Shown: positions 42,136-52,014, counted from the stretch's first letter. The stretch: 64,000 bases of DNA from Verrucomicrobiales bacterium (GCA_029213065.1 JARGPH010000029.1:1-64000), one strand, 5' to 3'. Notes: a model not told the origin generated them from the sequence alone. Numbers and translations: made by a program.

Positions 42136-45100
42136 TCACCTTGCCGCGGGGATGAGTGATGTGCTGATCTCCTTCCACTGGTCACTTTTGGCGGGCCTGG
42201 ACCATTTTTCATAGAGTTGTGCGAGGCTGTCGCTGATGCGGTATCGCATTCGGGTGGCAAACTCCGGATGCATTTTCTCCGTAGTGTTATCACTCTGAAA
42301 CTGATTCCAGTCCGAGAGGAGAATGTTCTCCGCCTCGTCGAATTGTTCGAGCCCGATGAAGCATCGTGCTCTTGATATTCTCCAGGGAGTGTTCTGGGGA
42401 TTGCGGGGGCCTTTGTCTTTGAGAAATTCATCAATCCTCGAAAGTGCTTCCTCATGCTCTCCGCAGCCGATGAGGCAGTCAACAGATCTGATGCGCTGAT
42501 AAAGGGTCGCCGCGTGATTTTCACCGAAGATTTTAACGAAGGAATGCCACTGCTTTTCGTGGATGCGTGAGAGTGCCCGCGGGTCCTTCTGTTTCCTTGC
42601 GAATGCGGTCAGGATTCTGGAGCAGCGGTCCATTTGCTGTTCGTCTTTGCCCTTGTTTTTAATGTGGATCGCGATCACTTCCGTTGCAATCCGGTTGGCC
42701 GCTTCGTAGTTTTCGCCTGCTTGGAGATGTTCAGCGAGGTTGAGTGCGATTTCGAGAACGGGACCGTTGCGCCAGGTGTGCGCCTCACCAAAAAGCGGCG
42801 GAGTGAGAATCTTCGAGGCAATCTCCAGTTTCTCACTCTCGATACAACGCTGGGCATAGCGATTCCCGCGGGTCAGGGCAATCGGGTGTTCCGCGCCGTA
42901 TTGCGTAACGCTCTTGCGGTAGGCTTTTTCGAGAAGGATGATTCCGTCGTCGTGTTCCCCCGAATTCCAGAGAAGCTCTCCCAACCAGAAGATTTTTCCG
43001 GGATCCTGATTTTCGTTCATTGAAATGGCTTTGGCCCCGTTTCCGGTTGAAATCAGGGTCATCATCGCGGCGACTTTCTGTTTCTGCGCGGTGGTCAGTT
43101 TGAGTCGTTGCGCCCACTGGAGGAGGCTCTCGACGTTTTTCTCGAAAAGGGGATCGATCGATTCGCGGTTGAGGGCGGTGAACTGGCAAATCATCGCCGA
43201 GGTCATGGGCATTCCCCGCTGTTCATAAACGCCCGCAAGGTAGCGCGCTGAATCGGTCGTGTTGGAGTGAAAGGAGCCGTAAAAGTCGTGACAGTGCAGG
43301 AAGAGTTGCTCCGCTGCCGCGGTCGCTTCTTCGAGACGGTCCGTTCGACGGAGCGATGCAAGGAGAAAGCTCATTGGCCAGTAGTGACCTTTGTGGCGGA
43401 ATCGTCCTTCGAAGAAGTGGCGGTTCAGATCCTCATTCCAGAACTGAAAAGCGGATTCATGATTCCCGCTTCCCGTTGCGTGCTGAGCGAGAACAGCGAG
43501 ATAAGACTGTCTCTCCATCCCCGGGAAACGCTCCGGATTGTGGAGCACTTCTTTCAGGGTGTCTTCAACCTCATTGAGATAGTCCGTGCGTTGTTCGTCA
43601 TTTGAATAAGCTGCCTCGAGAAGATTTCGACAATGATTGAGGCGAGCTTTGTGCACCTGTGAGTCGTCTTCGCCAAGGGATTCACTCAAGGTTTTCCAGT
43701 TGTCCCGCGATGCGAGAAGTGCTTTCTCGGCCCTTCCTGATGCCCGGTTGGCTCCATTGAGGAGGAAGGTAAGTCTTTGCACCATCTTGGTGTTTTCCGG
43801 TAACTCTTTCGCGGAATTCAGGGCTTTCTCGAAAACGCCGGCGGCGAGGTCGGGGCGTCCGAGATCGTTGTAGGTCGTTGCGATGGCCTCCTCGATTCGG
43901 GCCCGGATAACGGGTTGGGAGGAAAATTCCAGGGTGACTTTGGATTCCGCTTCCCGGAGCACGTCGAGAGCCAGCATCTCCGCGCCTCCATTTTGGGGTG
44001 AAGCCTGGCGGAAAGCCTCGAAAAGAAAATCAGGAACCGCATCGGCATCGGCGAGACGGGCCTGAGCGAGTTCTTCCGCTTCTGTTGCCTCGATCGCCCA
44101 TTTGACGCTCACGGAGGTGGCGATGAGGAGGATGCAGAAAATGCTGAGGGCGGAAAAAACGAGAGCCTTGTGTTTGCGGGCGAATTTTCTGGCGCGATAG
44201 ACACGTGAGGGGGGACGGGCCAATACCGGTTCCCCGTCCAGATAGCGTTGAAGATCGTCGGCGAGGAGGCCGGCCGAGTCATAGCGTCGCGAAGGGGCTT
44301 TTTCGATGCAGCGGAGCGCGATCCAGTCGAGTTCGTCACGCAATTTTTTCGGCCAGCGTTCGAAGGTGGTACTGTGATTAGCCGCTTCGCCCTCGCGGTC
44401 TTTGCCTGAGGAGGTTTGCACCCGGATCGAGGGGCGTTCCGCTTCGTGCTCCCGAATCAGCCGGAGAAGGTTTTCGATGTTCAGTTCGGCAATGGCCGCT
44501 GCAGCGAGCGGCGGATCCCCTGTCAGCAATTCATAGAGGACGGTTCCGAGACCGAAAACATCCGAGCGGGTTTCCACTTCTCCTCCCTCGGCCTGCTCAG
44601 GGCTCATGTATTGGGGGGTGCCGAGCACCTGCCCGTCGAGAGTGAGGAGGGTGTCGCCCGGCCATTTTTCCTCCAGTGTCTTCGCAATGCCGAAATCGAT
44701 CAGTTTCGGAACGAAATTTCCCTCGCGGTCCACTGAAACGAGAATGTTATCCGGTTTGAGATCGCGATGAATGATTCCGTGCCGATGAGCGTGCTCAACC
44801 GCGCGGGCGACCCCGAGCATGAGAAGAAGTCGTGCGCGGATGCTGAGCTGACGGGCATCGCAAAATTCGACGATGGGTTCGCCGGACACAATCTCCATGG
44901 CGAAGAAGGGTTCCCCGGATTCAGTTTCGCCCACCTCGTAGAGGCGGACGATGTTGGGGTGGCTCATGATCGCGAGGGTGCGACTTTCGGCGCGAAATCT
45001 TTCGACGAGAGCGGAGTCGAGGGTTCCGGGGCGAACGATTTTGAGGGCGACATCGCGTTCGACCGGGTATTCCTGACGCGCGGCCCACACTTCCCCCATG

Positions 45101-45327
45101 CCGCCTTTTCCGAGAGCTTCTCTGAGCCTGTAGGGGCCGATCAGCTGAAACTGGATCCCTGTCCTGTCGCGAACCACCTTCGCTTTTCCGTCGGGTCGAA
45201 AATACTTTTCCTGAGATGCGGCGGTGTCCTCTGGAGTGGCGGACCCGAGGATGCATTTTGGACACAAACCTCCCGCGACGCTTTCTGATAACACGTAGCC
45301 GCAGGTGGGGCACAGGGCGTTTTCCAT
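42136..45327 (-). CDS. Zinc-ribbon serine/threonine protein kinase with TPR-like C-terminus
   Basis: 1063 residues from the ATG at 45327; the longer frame adds 33 residues that do not look like protein. An N-terminal zinc ribbon (CPTCGYVL ... CPKC) precedes a Pkn-type kinase: GKGGMGEVWAA, VAL-K (lysine), HRDLKPDNILV near 188 and LIDFGIAK. One membrane helix lies near 392. The C-terminal ~640 residues are helical repeats of TPR type (AGVFEKALNSAKELPE and similar). The kinase would face the cytoplasm and the repeats the periplasm. Ligand and substrates unknown. Confidence 0.88.
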   Translation of the reverse strand: MENALCPTCGYVLSESVAGGLCPKCILGSATPEDTAASQEKYFRPDGKAKVVRDRTGIQFQLIGPYRLREALGKGGMGEVWAARQEYPVERDVALKIVRPGTLDSALVERFRAESRTLAIMSHPNIVRLYEVGETESGEPFFAMEIVSGEPIVEFCDARQLSIRARLLLMLGVARAVEHAHRHGIIHRDLKPDNILVSVDREGNFVPKLIDFGIAKTLEEKWPGDTLLTLDGQVLGTPQYMSPEQAEGGEVETRSDVFGLGTVLYELLTGDPPLAAAAIAELNIENLLRLIREHEAERPSIRVQTSSGKDREGEAANHSTTFERWPKKLRDELDWIALRCIEKAPSRRYDSAGLLADDLQRYLDGEPVLARPPSRVYRARKFARKHKALVFSALSIFCILLIATSVSVKWAIEATEAEELAQARLADADAVPDFLFEAFRQASPQNGGAEMLALDVLREAESKVTLEFSSQPVIRARIEEAIATTYNDLGRPDLAAGVFEKALNSAKELPENTKMVQRLTFLLNGANRASGRAEKALLASRDNWKTLSESLGEDDSQVHKARLNHCRNLLEAAYSNDEQRTDYLNEVEDTLKEVLHNPERFPGMERQSYLAVLAQHATGSGNHESAFQFWNEDLNRHFFEGRFRHKGHYWPMSFLLASLRRTDRLEEATAAAEQLFLHCHDFYGSFHSNTTDSARYLAGVYEQRGMPMTSAMICQFTALNRESIDPLFEKNVESLLQWAQRLKLTTAQKQKVAAMMTLISTGNGAKAISMNENQDPGKIFWLGELLWNSGEHDDGIILLEKAYRKSVTQYGAEHPIALTRGNRYAQRCIESEKLEIASKILTPPLFGEAHTWRNGPVLEIALNLAEHLQAGENYEAANRIATEVIAIHIKNKGKDEQQMDRCSRILTAFARKQKDPRALSRIHEKQWHSFVKIFGENHAATLYQRIRSVDCLIGCGEHEEALSRIDEFLKDKGPRNPQNTPWRISRARCFIGLEQFDEAENILLSDWNQFQSDNTTEKMHPEFATRMRYRISDSLAQLYEKWSRPAKSDQWKEISTSLIPAAR

Positions 45328-45426
45328 ATAGATAATGTTATTCGTGCAATTGCCGGATAAGTAAATCCCGAAACAGGCAAAAAAATTCCGGGCCTCCGGG
45401 GTTTCACTGTGCCTGATCCGCGGCAT

Positions 45427-45461
45427 AAAAAAGCCGCTCCCGTTTTCGGAGAGCGGCTTTT
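45427..45461 (-). terminator. Rho-independent terminator of the metal-binding-protein gene
   Basis: An 11-bp stem (AAAAGCCGCTC / GAGCGGCTTTT) followed on the minus strand by T6, 37 bases past the stop at 45498. Confidence 0.88.
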
Positions 45462-45497
45462 CGTAAGAGAGTATTGAAATATCCCCGAAAGGAAACT

Positions 45498-45860
45498 TTA
45501 CTCGACTTCACCGAGATACTTTAAGGGATCTGCGGTAACCTTCTTTTTGCAACCGCCGCAACAGACCGCGATTTTTACGGTAGCAGTTGCTTCGGGATCG
45601 AGATCCTTACCGGAAAAGGCGCACTTGCCCTCTTCGGCGGAGGCGAGCTTTTCGGCATACTTGGCAGGATCCTTCTCGAATTTTGCGACGCATTTGTCAC
45701 AGCAGAAGGTCGCGGTGTAGTCAACAGACTTGGAGCCATCAGCATCTTTACCTTTTACAGGGCAAACGTCATTGATGGGCTTGGCTTCATCGGCATGGAT
45801 GGGGGCGGTAAAGGTAAACGCGGCTACGGCAGCGACTAGAAAAATAGAAAAGAGTTTCAT
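45498..45860 (-). CDS. Secreted protein with two YHS/TRASH-like metal-binding modules
   Basis: 120 residues with a signal peptide (1-23). Two copies of one cysteine module are present: CPVKGK ... FCCDKCVAKFEKDPAKY and CAFSGK ... VCCGGCKKKVTADPLKY. The C-x(n)-C-C-x2-C-x3-F/V-x-x-D-P-x-K-Y pattern is the YHS/TRASH type used to bind copper or other soft metals. The two modules suggest metal buffering or a chaperone in the periplasm. It is next to another Cys-rich secreted protein. Confidence 0.82.
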   Translation of the reverse strand: MKLFSIFLVAAVAAFTFTAPIHADEAKPINDVCPVKGKDADGSKSVDYTATFCCDKCVAKFEKDPAKYAEKLASAEEGKCAFSGKDLDPEATATVKIAVCCGGCKKKVTADPLKYLGEVE

Positions 45861-46029
45861 AATGTATATTTGTTAGTAAATGTGTTTAAAGAATAGTATG
45901 GTTTTCGGTCGATCTCCCTTTGATCCCGGACGCGTGCGATTCGAAATCGGCTCGGTTGCCGCACGAAGGCCAAAGAGCGGTCATCAACGTTTCCGATCAA
46001 CCGGGGAAACGTTGTTTCGGGATCGGGTA

Positions 46030-46398
46030 TCAGATCAGGAAAACTCCGTAAACCTCGGAGAAGGGCCGGGGAGGAGGTTTTAACTCGTGGATCACGTTGT
46101 ATGCCGGCGATTGTATGAGTGACACTCGAAGCGCGTCGAAGAGATTGATTTCGATGAATTGATCGAATCCATGCCATTCGGGAGGGTCCACGGAAAAATC
46201 ACCCTTTACCGGTGAAGTTGCGGCCATAGGCATTTCCTGATCACAATGAGGGCAGGGGGCCGGTTCTTCAGTTTCCGGGACGTGACAGCAGGATGGTTTC
46301 GCTGATTCTTTCTCCGTGTTGGCTCCGAAACAAAGGCACAAAGGAGACATCGCCACCTGAAGGCAGATCATCAAAAAGATGGCGATTGTGGGTTTCAT
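46030..46398 (-). CDS. Small Cys-rich secreted protein, possibly metal-resistance associated
   Basis: 122 residues from the ATG at 46398, the only start in this window I saw with a recognisable AAGGAG, 12 bases upstream. The signal peptide ends near CLCFGA. The mature part has PSCCHVPE and APCPHCDQEMPM, then a longer segment ending PPPRPFSEVYGVF. The arrangement recalls short proteins near copper and zinc efflux operons (DUF2946-like), but no efflux gene is here. The function is inferred only from cysteines and the neighbour. Confidence 0.6.
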   Translation of the reverse strand: MKPTIAIFLMICLQVAMSPLCLCFGANTEKESAKPSCCHVPETEEPAPCPHCDQEMPMAATSPVKGDFSVDPPEWHGFDQFIEINLFDALRVSLIQSPAYNVIHELKPPPRPFSEVYGVFLI

Positions 46399-46495
46399 GC
46401 GGTTGGAATTCTCCTTGATTTGAGTTTTCAGGTCAAGAGTTTCGGAAGGATTTCCAAGGGTCTCAGACCGTTCTCCGGTGGGGCCGTTCAATTTT

Positions 46496-46909
46496 TCAGG
46501 AAGGGGGCGTTTCGTGGTTCCGGCAGAGTGCGGACCAGGTTCCTGTATCTTCATCCGGGCCGGGGTCGTCCAGTGCCGACACGAGGATGACACGGTTGTC
46601 TATAACCTCAAACAATGCCTCCTGACAGAATTGGCGGGCGAGGGCCAATGCGTTACTGCGGGCGCAGACGATTCCATAGCCGGGTTCTATGTGTGAGAAG
46701 TCGGGGCTCCCTCCGGTTACGGGAAAAAACTCGTATCTGCGGTCCTCGATCTCGGATCTGAGGGATTCGTCAGCCCGTTGGTTGGCTGAATCGTCAATGG
46801 TGACGCCGTCGGGATTCCAGGCAGTAATGATATAAAAGTGTCGCGGCACCTCCCGGCGTTCACACTGGAAGCGGACGTTGCGGTATTCGGTTTTCAATTC
46901 AGTGGGCAT
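46496..46909 (-). CDS. DUF3293 family protein
   Basis: 137 residues. FYIITAWNPDG and NQRADESLRSEI early, FFPVTGGSPDFSHIEPGYGI in the middle, and a C-terminal F-E-V-I-D-N-R-V-I-L-V segment match DUF3293, a small alpha/beta family of unknown role. It is divergent from the MFS gene, whose longest frame would overlap it by 32 bases; the overlap argues for a later MFS start. Confidence 0.8.
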   Translation of the reverse strand: MPTELKTEYRNVRFQCERREVPRHFYIITAWNPDGVTIDDSANQRADESLRSEIEDRRYEFFPVTGGSPDFSHIEPGYGIVCARSNALALARQFCQEALFEVIDNRVILVSALDDPGPDEDTGTWSALCRNHETPPS

Positions 46910-46949
46910 GGTAGAGTCGGTTCCACCTCAAGGTAACCCCGGGTCTGAA

Positions 46950-48191
46950 ATGCGGAGTGGAATTTATCCGCTTCATTGCGCAGAGTGCGGTCTTGTGACT
47001 ATCGCCTCACGTTTGCCATCATTTCGCCATGTTCTCCTGATCAGCGGGCTTCTTCTGATCGCGGTGAACCTGCGTCCGGCCATTACCGGAATCGCCCCGT
47101 TGGCTGAGCGAATGCAGGGAGATGGGCTCAGTGCTCAGGCTGTGGGGATGCAAACCACGATTCCGTTGGTCCTTTTCGGGCTGGCCGGATTGTTTGTCGG
47201 CGCATTGGGCAACCGCTTCGGCTTCGCCCGCGCGCTTGGTGCGGGGCTTGTCATTTTGTCAGCGGGGTGTTTTCTTCGACCATGGGATTTCACTGGAACC
47301 GGCCTTGAGCGGATTGTCGGGTCGATCCTCATCGGGATTGGGATTGCCTTTGGAAACGTACTTCTTCCCGGGCTCGTGAAGAGTCGCTTTCCGAATCATG
47401 TCGGGTCGATGACGAGCCTCTACTCCACGGCGATGAATCTGGGAGCGATGTTTGGGATTGCTTTGGCGGTGCCTTTGGCTAATTCGCTTTCGGGAGGTTG
47501 GCGCGGGTCACTGAATGCATGGGGTTTTACCGCGTTGATTCCACTGCTTATCTGGCTCCCGCAACTGCTGCAGAAACCCCGGGTTCATACCGAGGGCAAT
47601 CCATTCGCAGGGATAATCAAATTGCTGCGAAGCGCCCGGGCATGGCAGGTCACGGCGCTGATGGGACTGCAATCCCTCCTTTTCTATTCCAGCGTTGCGT
47701 GGTTGCCCACCATTTTGCAGGTGCGGGGAATGAGCGAGGCGGCTGCTTCGGCCTGGCCTGCTGCGATGCAGCTTAGCGGTTGTGCGGCGAGCATCATCAT
47801 TCCAACTCTCGCGGGGCGGGCGCGGTCTCAGACTGGTTGGACTGTGGCTTGTGCCGCGATGTCGGTGCTTGGAATTGCTGGAATTCTCTGGCTGCCGCTA
47901 TTCTGGGTCGGAGGTGCCACGATTTTGATGGGGCTCGGTCTGAATGCCGGGTTCGGGGTGTGTTTGCTCCTCATCGCGTTGCGCAGTAGCAGTGCCGAAA
48001 CGGCTGGGTACCTGTCTTCGATGGCGCAAACCGTCGGCTATCTCGTTGCCGCACCCTTTCCGTGGTTCATCAGTTGGCTGAGCACAACGACGGATAGCTG
48101 GATGATTGGCTACGGGTTCCTCCTCATTCCCGCCGTTTTCGTTGGTGTGGCCGGAGCCCTCGCGGGGCGGAGCGGTGTCGTTGATCCTTGA
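46950..48191 (+). CDS. MFS transporter, CynX/NimT (cyanate/nitroimidazole) family
   Basis: 413 residues from the ATG at 46950; a GTG at 46995 is equally possible and places the first helix at the N-terminus. Twelve helices are visible. The opening HVLLISGLLLIAVNLRPAITGIAPL is characteristic of the CynX/NimT branch, as is GLFVGALGNRFGFARALGAG. Family substrates include cyanate and 2-nitroimidazole, but many members are unassigned. It is divergent from the DUF3293 gene. Confidence 0.86.
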   Translation: MRSGIYPLHCAECGLVTIASRLPSFRHVLLISGLLLIAVNLRPAITGIAPLAERMQGDGLSAQAVGMQTTIPLVLFGLAGLFVGALGNRFGFARALGAGLVILSAGCFLRPWDFTGTGLERIVGSILIGIGIAFGNVLLPGLVKSRFPNHVGSMTSLYSTAMNLGAMFGIALAVPLANSLSGGWRGSLNAWGFTALIPLLIWLPQLLQKPRVHTEGNPFAGIIKLLRSARAWQVTALMGLQSLLFYSSVAWLPTILQVRGMSEAAASAWPAAMQLSGCAASIIIPTLAGRARSQTGWTVACAAMSVLGIAGILWLPLFWVGGATILMGLGLNAGFGVCLLLIALRSSSAETAGYLSSMAQTVGYLVAAPFPWFISWLSTTTDSWMIGYGFLLIPAVFVGVAGALAGRSGVVDP

Positions 48192-48197
48192 GTTGCT

Positions 48198-49247
48198 TCA
48201 AGGCGTCATCTCGTAATCCAGCGAGAATTGATGCTGATCCCGATCCGGAACAATCTTTGTGGATTCGCACAATTTGCCTTTGATAGGGTCCCAGGTGCGA
48301 ACTTCGATGAGGTTGTCTTCGGGGATAAATCGCATCACCCGCAAGCCGTCTGCTCCGTAATCGGAGATGAGTTCGTGAACGGTGTTGCCGTGATCGCCGG
48401 TTGATTCGAGCCGGAATGCCTGGGTGCGACTCTGATCGCCGGAACAGATCATGAAGAGGTTTCTGTGCTTGCGGAAACATTTGTCCCACATTTGCTGAGA
48501 AGTGTTCCCGCGCGCACCATGCATTTTCTTCCAGGTCATGCGACCTTTCGGGAGGGAGAAAAACTCGTCGTTTGTCTTTGGTTTTTCACGCGGGCCGAGG
48601 TCCATGTGGGTCGTGACCATGGCGCGACAATCCTCATATTCTTCCAAAATGGAGTCAGCCCACGCGAGAACATCGTCCGGTGCGTTGCATTCCAGATGGA
48701 GACAAACAAACTTGAGGCCATCCGCTTCGAAGAGTTGAGCGCTGTTTGCGTTGTTTCCTGAGATGACGGGAGTTCCTTCCGGTTTTTCAAAACATCCGGC
48801 ATACCAGTCGAATCCCTCAAACCGTGATTTCGGGAAGACCTTCTGAAACAGGGTCGAATCCCCCGAGGACTTCATGTCGTGATTTCCGACCGAGATGCCG
48901 TAGGGAATCTTGCCGTGCAGTTTGTTCATCATCGCACCGGCAAGTGCCCACTGCTCCGGATTGTTTTTATCAACGATATCACCGACATGACTAACGAAAG
49001 CGATTCGCTGGCGGTCGAGGTTTTCCACGATCCAATCGGTCCAGCGATCGAAAACCGGGTTCGTCAGCGGGTCGGTGCTTTCAGGTGTCATCTTGGTCCC
49101 GACGCCGAGATAGTGCTGCGTATCGGAGATGACGACGATGGTGAACGAGCCCTCCGGGGCGGATTCCAGCTCCTCTGCGTTGATCTCTGTGGCGATCATC
49201 GTGAACAGTAACACAGAGATCGCGACCGAGAGTTCTTTGAGTTTCAT
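48198..49247 (-). CDS. Secreted calcineurin-like metallophosphoesterase
   Basis: 349 residues from the ATG at 49247. The signal peptide ends near INAEE. Metal-binding motifs are visible: VVISDTQHYLG, FVSHVGDIVDKNN, YGISVGNHDMK and later a MVTTHMDLG. The first Asp is followed by Gln (DTQ) in place of the common D-x-H. The enzyme would hydrolyse a phosphoester in the periplasm or outside; the substrate is unknown. Convergent with the MFS gene, six bases apart. Confidence 0.88.
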   Translation of the reverse strand: MKLKELSVAISVLLFTMIATEINAEELESAPEGSFTIVVISDTQHYLGVGTKMTPESTDPLTNPVFDRWTDWIVENLDRQRIAFVSHVGDIVDKNNPEQWALAGAMMNKLHGKIPYGISVGNHDMKSSGDSTLFQKVFPKSRFEGFDWYAGCFEKPEGTPVISGNNANSAQLFEADGLKFVCLHLECNAPDDVLAWADSILEEYEDCRAMVTTHMDLGPREKPKTNDEFFSLPKGRMTWKKMHGARGNTSQQMWDKCFRKHRNLFMICSGDQSRTQAFRLESTGDHGNTVHELISDYGADGLRVMRFIPEDNLIEVRTWDPIKGKLCESTKIVPDRDQHQFSLDYEMTP

Positions 49248-49325
49248 GGGCGAAAGATAGTTCGGATGGCCGGGAAGTGGCAGACGGCATAGCGCCCTTT
49301 TGAAATGTCGGAGCGTGTCGGACAC

Positions 49326-51539
49326 CTATTTCGGAAGGGAGGTTCGATGCTCATCAGTGAACAATCCGATCTTATCGAATGGAATTGTTTCGAATCCGGA
49401 AACTTCCTCGAGGAGGCGCGCGTCTGATTTGAGCAGAAAATTCGATTTCTCCCTGTCAACAAATCCAAGTTCGACTGGATCGTCTTTGGTTCCGGCGAGG
49501 TTCTTGAATCCTTTTATATCCGCTGCGGTGGATTTGGGAGCATCGCCGTTCGAATTGACCGCGAGGTTGTCGGCGATATCGAGTTTATCGACGAGCTTTT
49601 TGACGCTTTCATTGAAGCTGAGGACCTGCTTACCGGAGTCGATGAAAACATTGCGAACGATTCGGTTGTGGAGCGGTTCACGCGGGGAATCGTCCATGAT
49701 TTTGGCGAGGCTGGGATAGCGCGTGCTCCATGGAGGATTGGTGTAGTCCAGTTTCTCGGCTTTCTTGATCAGGTTCCAGCCGGCGTATTCAGGATTGTTC
49801 CATTGCTTCCAGGTCATCCCTCTTGAATCAATGTGGAGTCCGATCGGGCAATCGATCACGAGGTTGTTGATCACGGCATTGTCGCGTCCCCCGCCTATCA
49901 TGATGGCGCGTCCCGCTTTGTAGAAAATGTTTTGCTCGATGGTGTCGCCGCTGTCGCAGTCATCGAGATAGACGCCCATCGTATTGACGTGCTTTTCATT
50001 CCCGCCTCCGAGGTGGTGAACGTAATTCTGGCGCAGGTGGTTTCCCTGACTGGTCCAGTCGCGTCCCGTGTAGAAGGCTCCGGAGTCGCCCGTTTCCATA
50101 ACAACGCGATAAATCTCATTTCGCTCAAAGAGGTGGTCGTTACCACTGTAGAGTATCGCATTGTGAGGGGCGTCGTGGATGCTGTTATTCCTCACGATTT
50201 GCCCGACTCCGGAGACACCAATCCCGGGAGCGTAGGTGCGCTGAAACAGGCCGTAGTCATGGATGTGATTGTTGATCACGAGATTTTTGCCGGGTGTCAG
50301 GGTTTTTCTGTCTCCTCCGCTGACGATGATTCCCGAAGTTCCGAGATTGAAGAGATCGGAGGAGCGAATCGTGTTTTCAGTCCCGTTGCTGATCGTCACT
50401 CCTGTGTTGGCAAGGTTGGCGACAGTGCACCCGGCGATCTCGATTCCGGTGGTCTTTTCGAGGATGATTCCTCTTTCGTGACCGTATTCGAATCGCAGTC
50501 CCTCGAACTTGATGTGTTCCGCCCCGCTGATTTTTACGAGAGGGGCGTTGAGCGTCCCGAGGACAATTTCGGATTCCTCCCAGTTCGACCCGGGATGGAA
50601 ATAGAGAAGTTTTTTGGCTCGATCCAGATACCACTCTTCCGGGGCATCCAGCTCATCAAGTGTGTTCAGTGCGAAGAAACGACGCTCTTTTCCTCCCCAG
50701 GTTCCGTTCGATATTCCGTAGGAATGAGTTGCTCCCAGCGAGATGATTTTTTTGGCCGGGTCGTAGCTTTTGATTTGAATGACTTCAGAGCTCCAGTCGT
50801 GAGTCCAGTAACCAAAGAGCCAAACGCCGTCTTTCAGGTTCCATCGTGTCGGTCGGGGATCATCAAATTCGAATGACCCGGGGCGCGATTTACGACGAGC
50901 CGGATCATCCGATGTCGGGTCTGCCATTCCGGAGTCGATCGCTTTGGTGAAGCGGGCCCATCCATCGGGCCCGGCATCGAGATTGGGCCAGCGCGCAAGG
51001 GGCATCGGCTCGGCGTTCACATACAGCCAGGGTGCCGCAGGCTTGCCGCGGTATGAGGGGGTGAAGGAAGGGAAGTTCGCGGGGTGCAGCGCGGAGAGAT
51101 CCGCGACAAGAACTTTGCTTTGGGCTTCTTTGCTCAGGCGGGAGAGGACTGCGGAGTCTGTGATCTTTTTGAAATCTGTCGGCTTAAGACGAATGCCCCC
51201 CTCGAAGCGAGATTCCCCGGGCTGTTCCGCGCGATATACGACGGGGGATTCCGCCGTTCCGCTGTCCTCAGCGGTGAGCGTGAAAGTGGAATCAAGCTGA
51301 TAGGTTCCTGTGCCAATCCTGACGATGAATTTTTCCGCAGCGGCTTCCGGTTGAGCCTTCCTGAAGGCGCGAATCGCGTCGCGGGCTTCTTTCAGGGAAA
51401 GGAAGGGGGCGTCTTTGCTGCCGTCCCCTCCTTTATCTCCTTGAGACGCGACATAGAGAGTCTGATCTCCGCAAGCCAGAGAGATTGCAGAGATCAGAGC
51501 TAAGGTTGCCACTAACACTTTTTTATTCATACGATTCAT
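49326..51539 (-). CDS. Secreted right-handed parallel beta-helix protein
   Basis: 737 residues. A signal peptide (about 5-24) ends at SLACGDQ. The N-terminal part (LYVASQGDKGGDGSKDAPF) is the typical start of PVC beta-helix proteins (pectate-lyase-like). A long series of short N/G-rich turns follows (IAGCTVANLANTGVTISNG, VINNHIHDYG, IVRNNSIHDAPHNAIL), the coils of the helix. It may act on or bind an acidic polysaccharide. No catalytic triad is evident. It runs in line with the phosphoesterase gene, 78 bases upstream of it. Confidence 0.85.
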   Translation of the reverse strand: MNRMNKKVLVATLALISAISLACGDQTLYVASQGDKGGDGSKDAPFLSLKEARDAIRAFRKAQPEAAAEKFIVRIGTGTYQLDSTFTLTAEDSGTAESPVVYRAEQPGESRFEGGIRLKPTDFKKITDSAVLSRLSKEAQSKVLVADLSALHPANFPSFTPSYRGKPAAPWLYVNAEPMPLARWPNLDAGPDGWARFTKAIDSGMADPTSDDPARRKSRPGSFEFDDPRPTRWNLKDGVWLFGYWTHDWSSEVIQIKSYDPAKKIISLGATHSYGISNGTWGGKERRFFALNTLDELDAPEEWYLDRAKKLLYFHPGSNWEESEIVLGTLNAPLVKISGAEHIKFEGLRFEYGHERGIILEKTTGIEIAGCTVANLANTGVTISNGTENTIRSSDLFNLGTSGIIVSGGDRKTLTPGKNLVINNHIHDYGLFQRTYAPGIGVSGVGQIVRNNSIHDAPHNAILYSGNDHLFERNEIYRVVMETGDSGAFYTGRDWTSQGNHLRQNYVHHLGGGNEKHVNTMGVYLDDCDSGDTIEQNIFYKAGRAIMIGGGRDNAVINNLVIDCPIGLHIDSRGMTWKQWNNPEYAGWNLIKKAEKLDYTNPPWSTRYPSLAKIMDDSPREPLHNRIVRNVFIDSGKQVLSFNESVKKLVDKLDIADNLAVNSNGDAPKSTAADIKGFKNLAGTKDDPVELGFVDREKSNFLLKSDARLLEEVSGFETIPFDKIGLFTDEHRTSLPK

Positions 51540-51603
51540 TATCGCATTCTCTTGGAAATGCCAGAATCGCTTCCTGAAAACCCTGATTACGGCAGAGCGG
51601 TTT

Positions 51604-52014
51604 TCAGCAGCCTTCGCCTCCTGCGGGAGGGTTGTGCAGACCGATCATGTTTCCTTCAGAGTCGATCACCAGTGCGATGTCGCCATATTCGCCGATGGAA
51701 AACTTTGATTTTACGACGTTTCCTCCGGCGTCGGCGACACGGCTTTCCTCGTCAGCGCAATCGGCGCAGAAAAAGTAGACCAGGGTTCCGCCTCCGCCGG
51801 GCGTAACGCCTTCCATTTTGGCGAGTGCCCCGCAGCAGCCGGGACCGGCGGGCTCCCCCGGAAACATCAGCATTTCAAGTTCACCCAGTTCATTGTTAGG
51901 GGCGGGGAGTGCCTCGAACTGAATGCCGAGGACGGTCTCGTAGAATTTTCTGGCACGGTCCATGTCTGCGACATAGATCTCGAACCAGCCAACTGGATTT
52001 CTTTGGTTACTCAT
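51604..52014 (-). CDS. VOC (glyoxalase/bleomycin-resistance) family protein
   Basis: 136 residues from the ATG at 52014. NPVGWFEIYVADMDRARKFYETVLG at the start and DSEGNMIGLHNPP near the end mark a two-unit VOC fold. It resembles the small predicted glyoxalase/dioxygenase-like proteins found in many bacteria. The function is not assignable. A GEGC C-terminal Cys and a mid-protein GPGCCGAL are unusual. The repeat-like hairpin at 52084-52116 lies upstream. Confidence 0.85.
   Translation of the reverse strand: MSNQRNPVGWFEIYVADMDRARKFYETVLGIQFEALPAPNNELGELEMLMFPGEPAGPGCCGALAKMEGVTPGGGGTLVYFFCADCADEESRVADAGGNVVKSKFSIGEYGDIALVIDSEGNMIGLHNPPAGGEGC

Noticed and set aside
46030-46593. Longer start (187 codons) for the Cys-rich secreted protein
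   Set aside because: The extra 65 residues overlap the DUF3293 gene region and precede a clear signal peptide with the window's only good ribosome-binding site.
49833-50876. 347-codon plus-strand open frame
   Set aside because: It is antisense to the beta-helix gene, which has a signal peptide and repeat turns.
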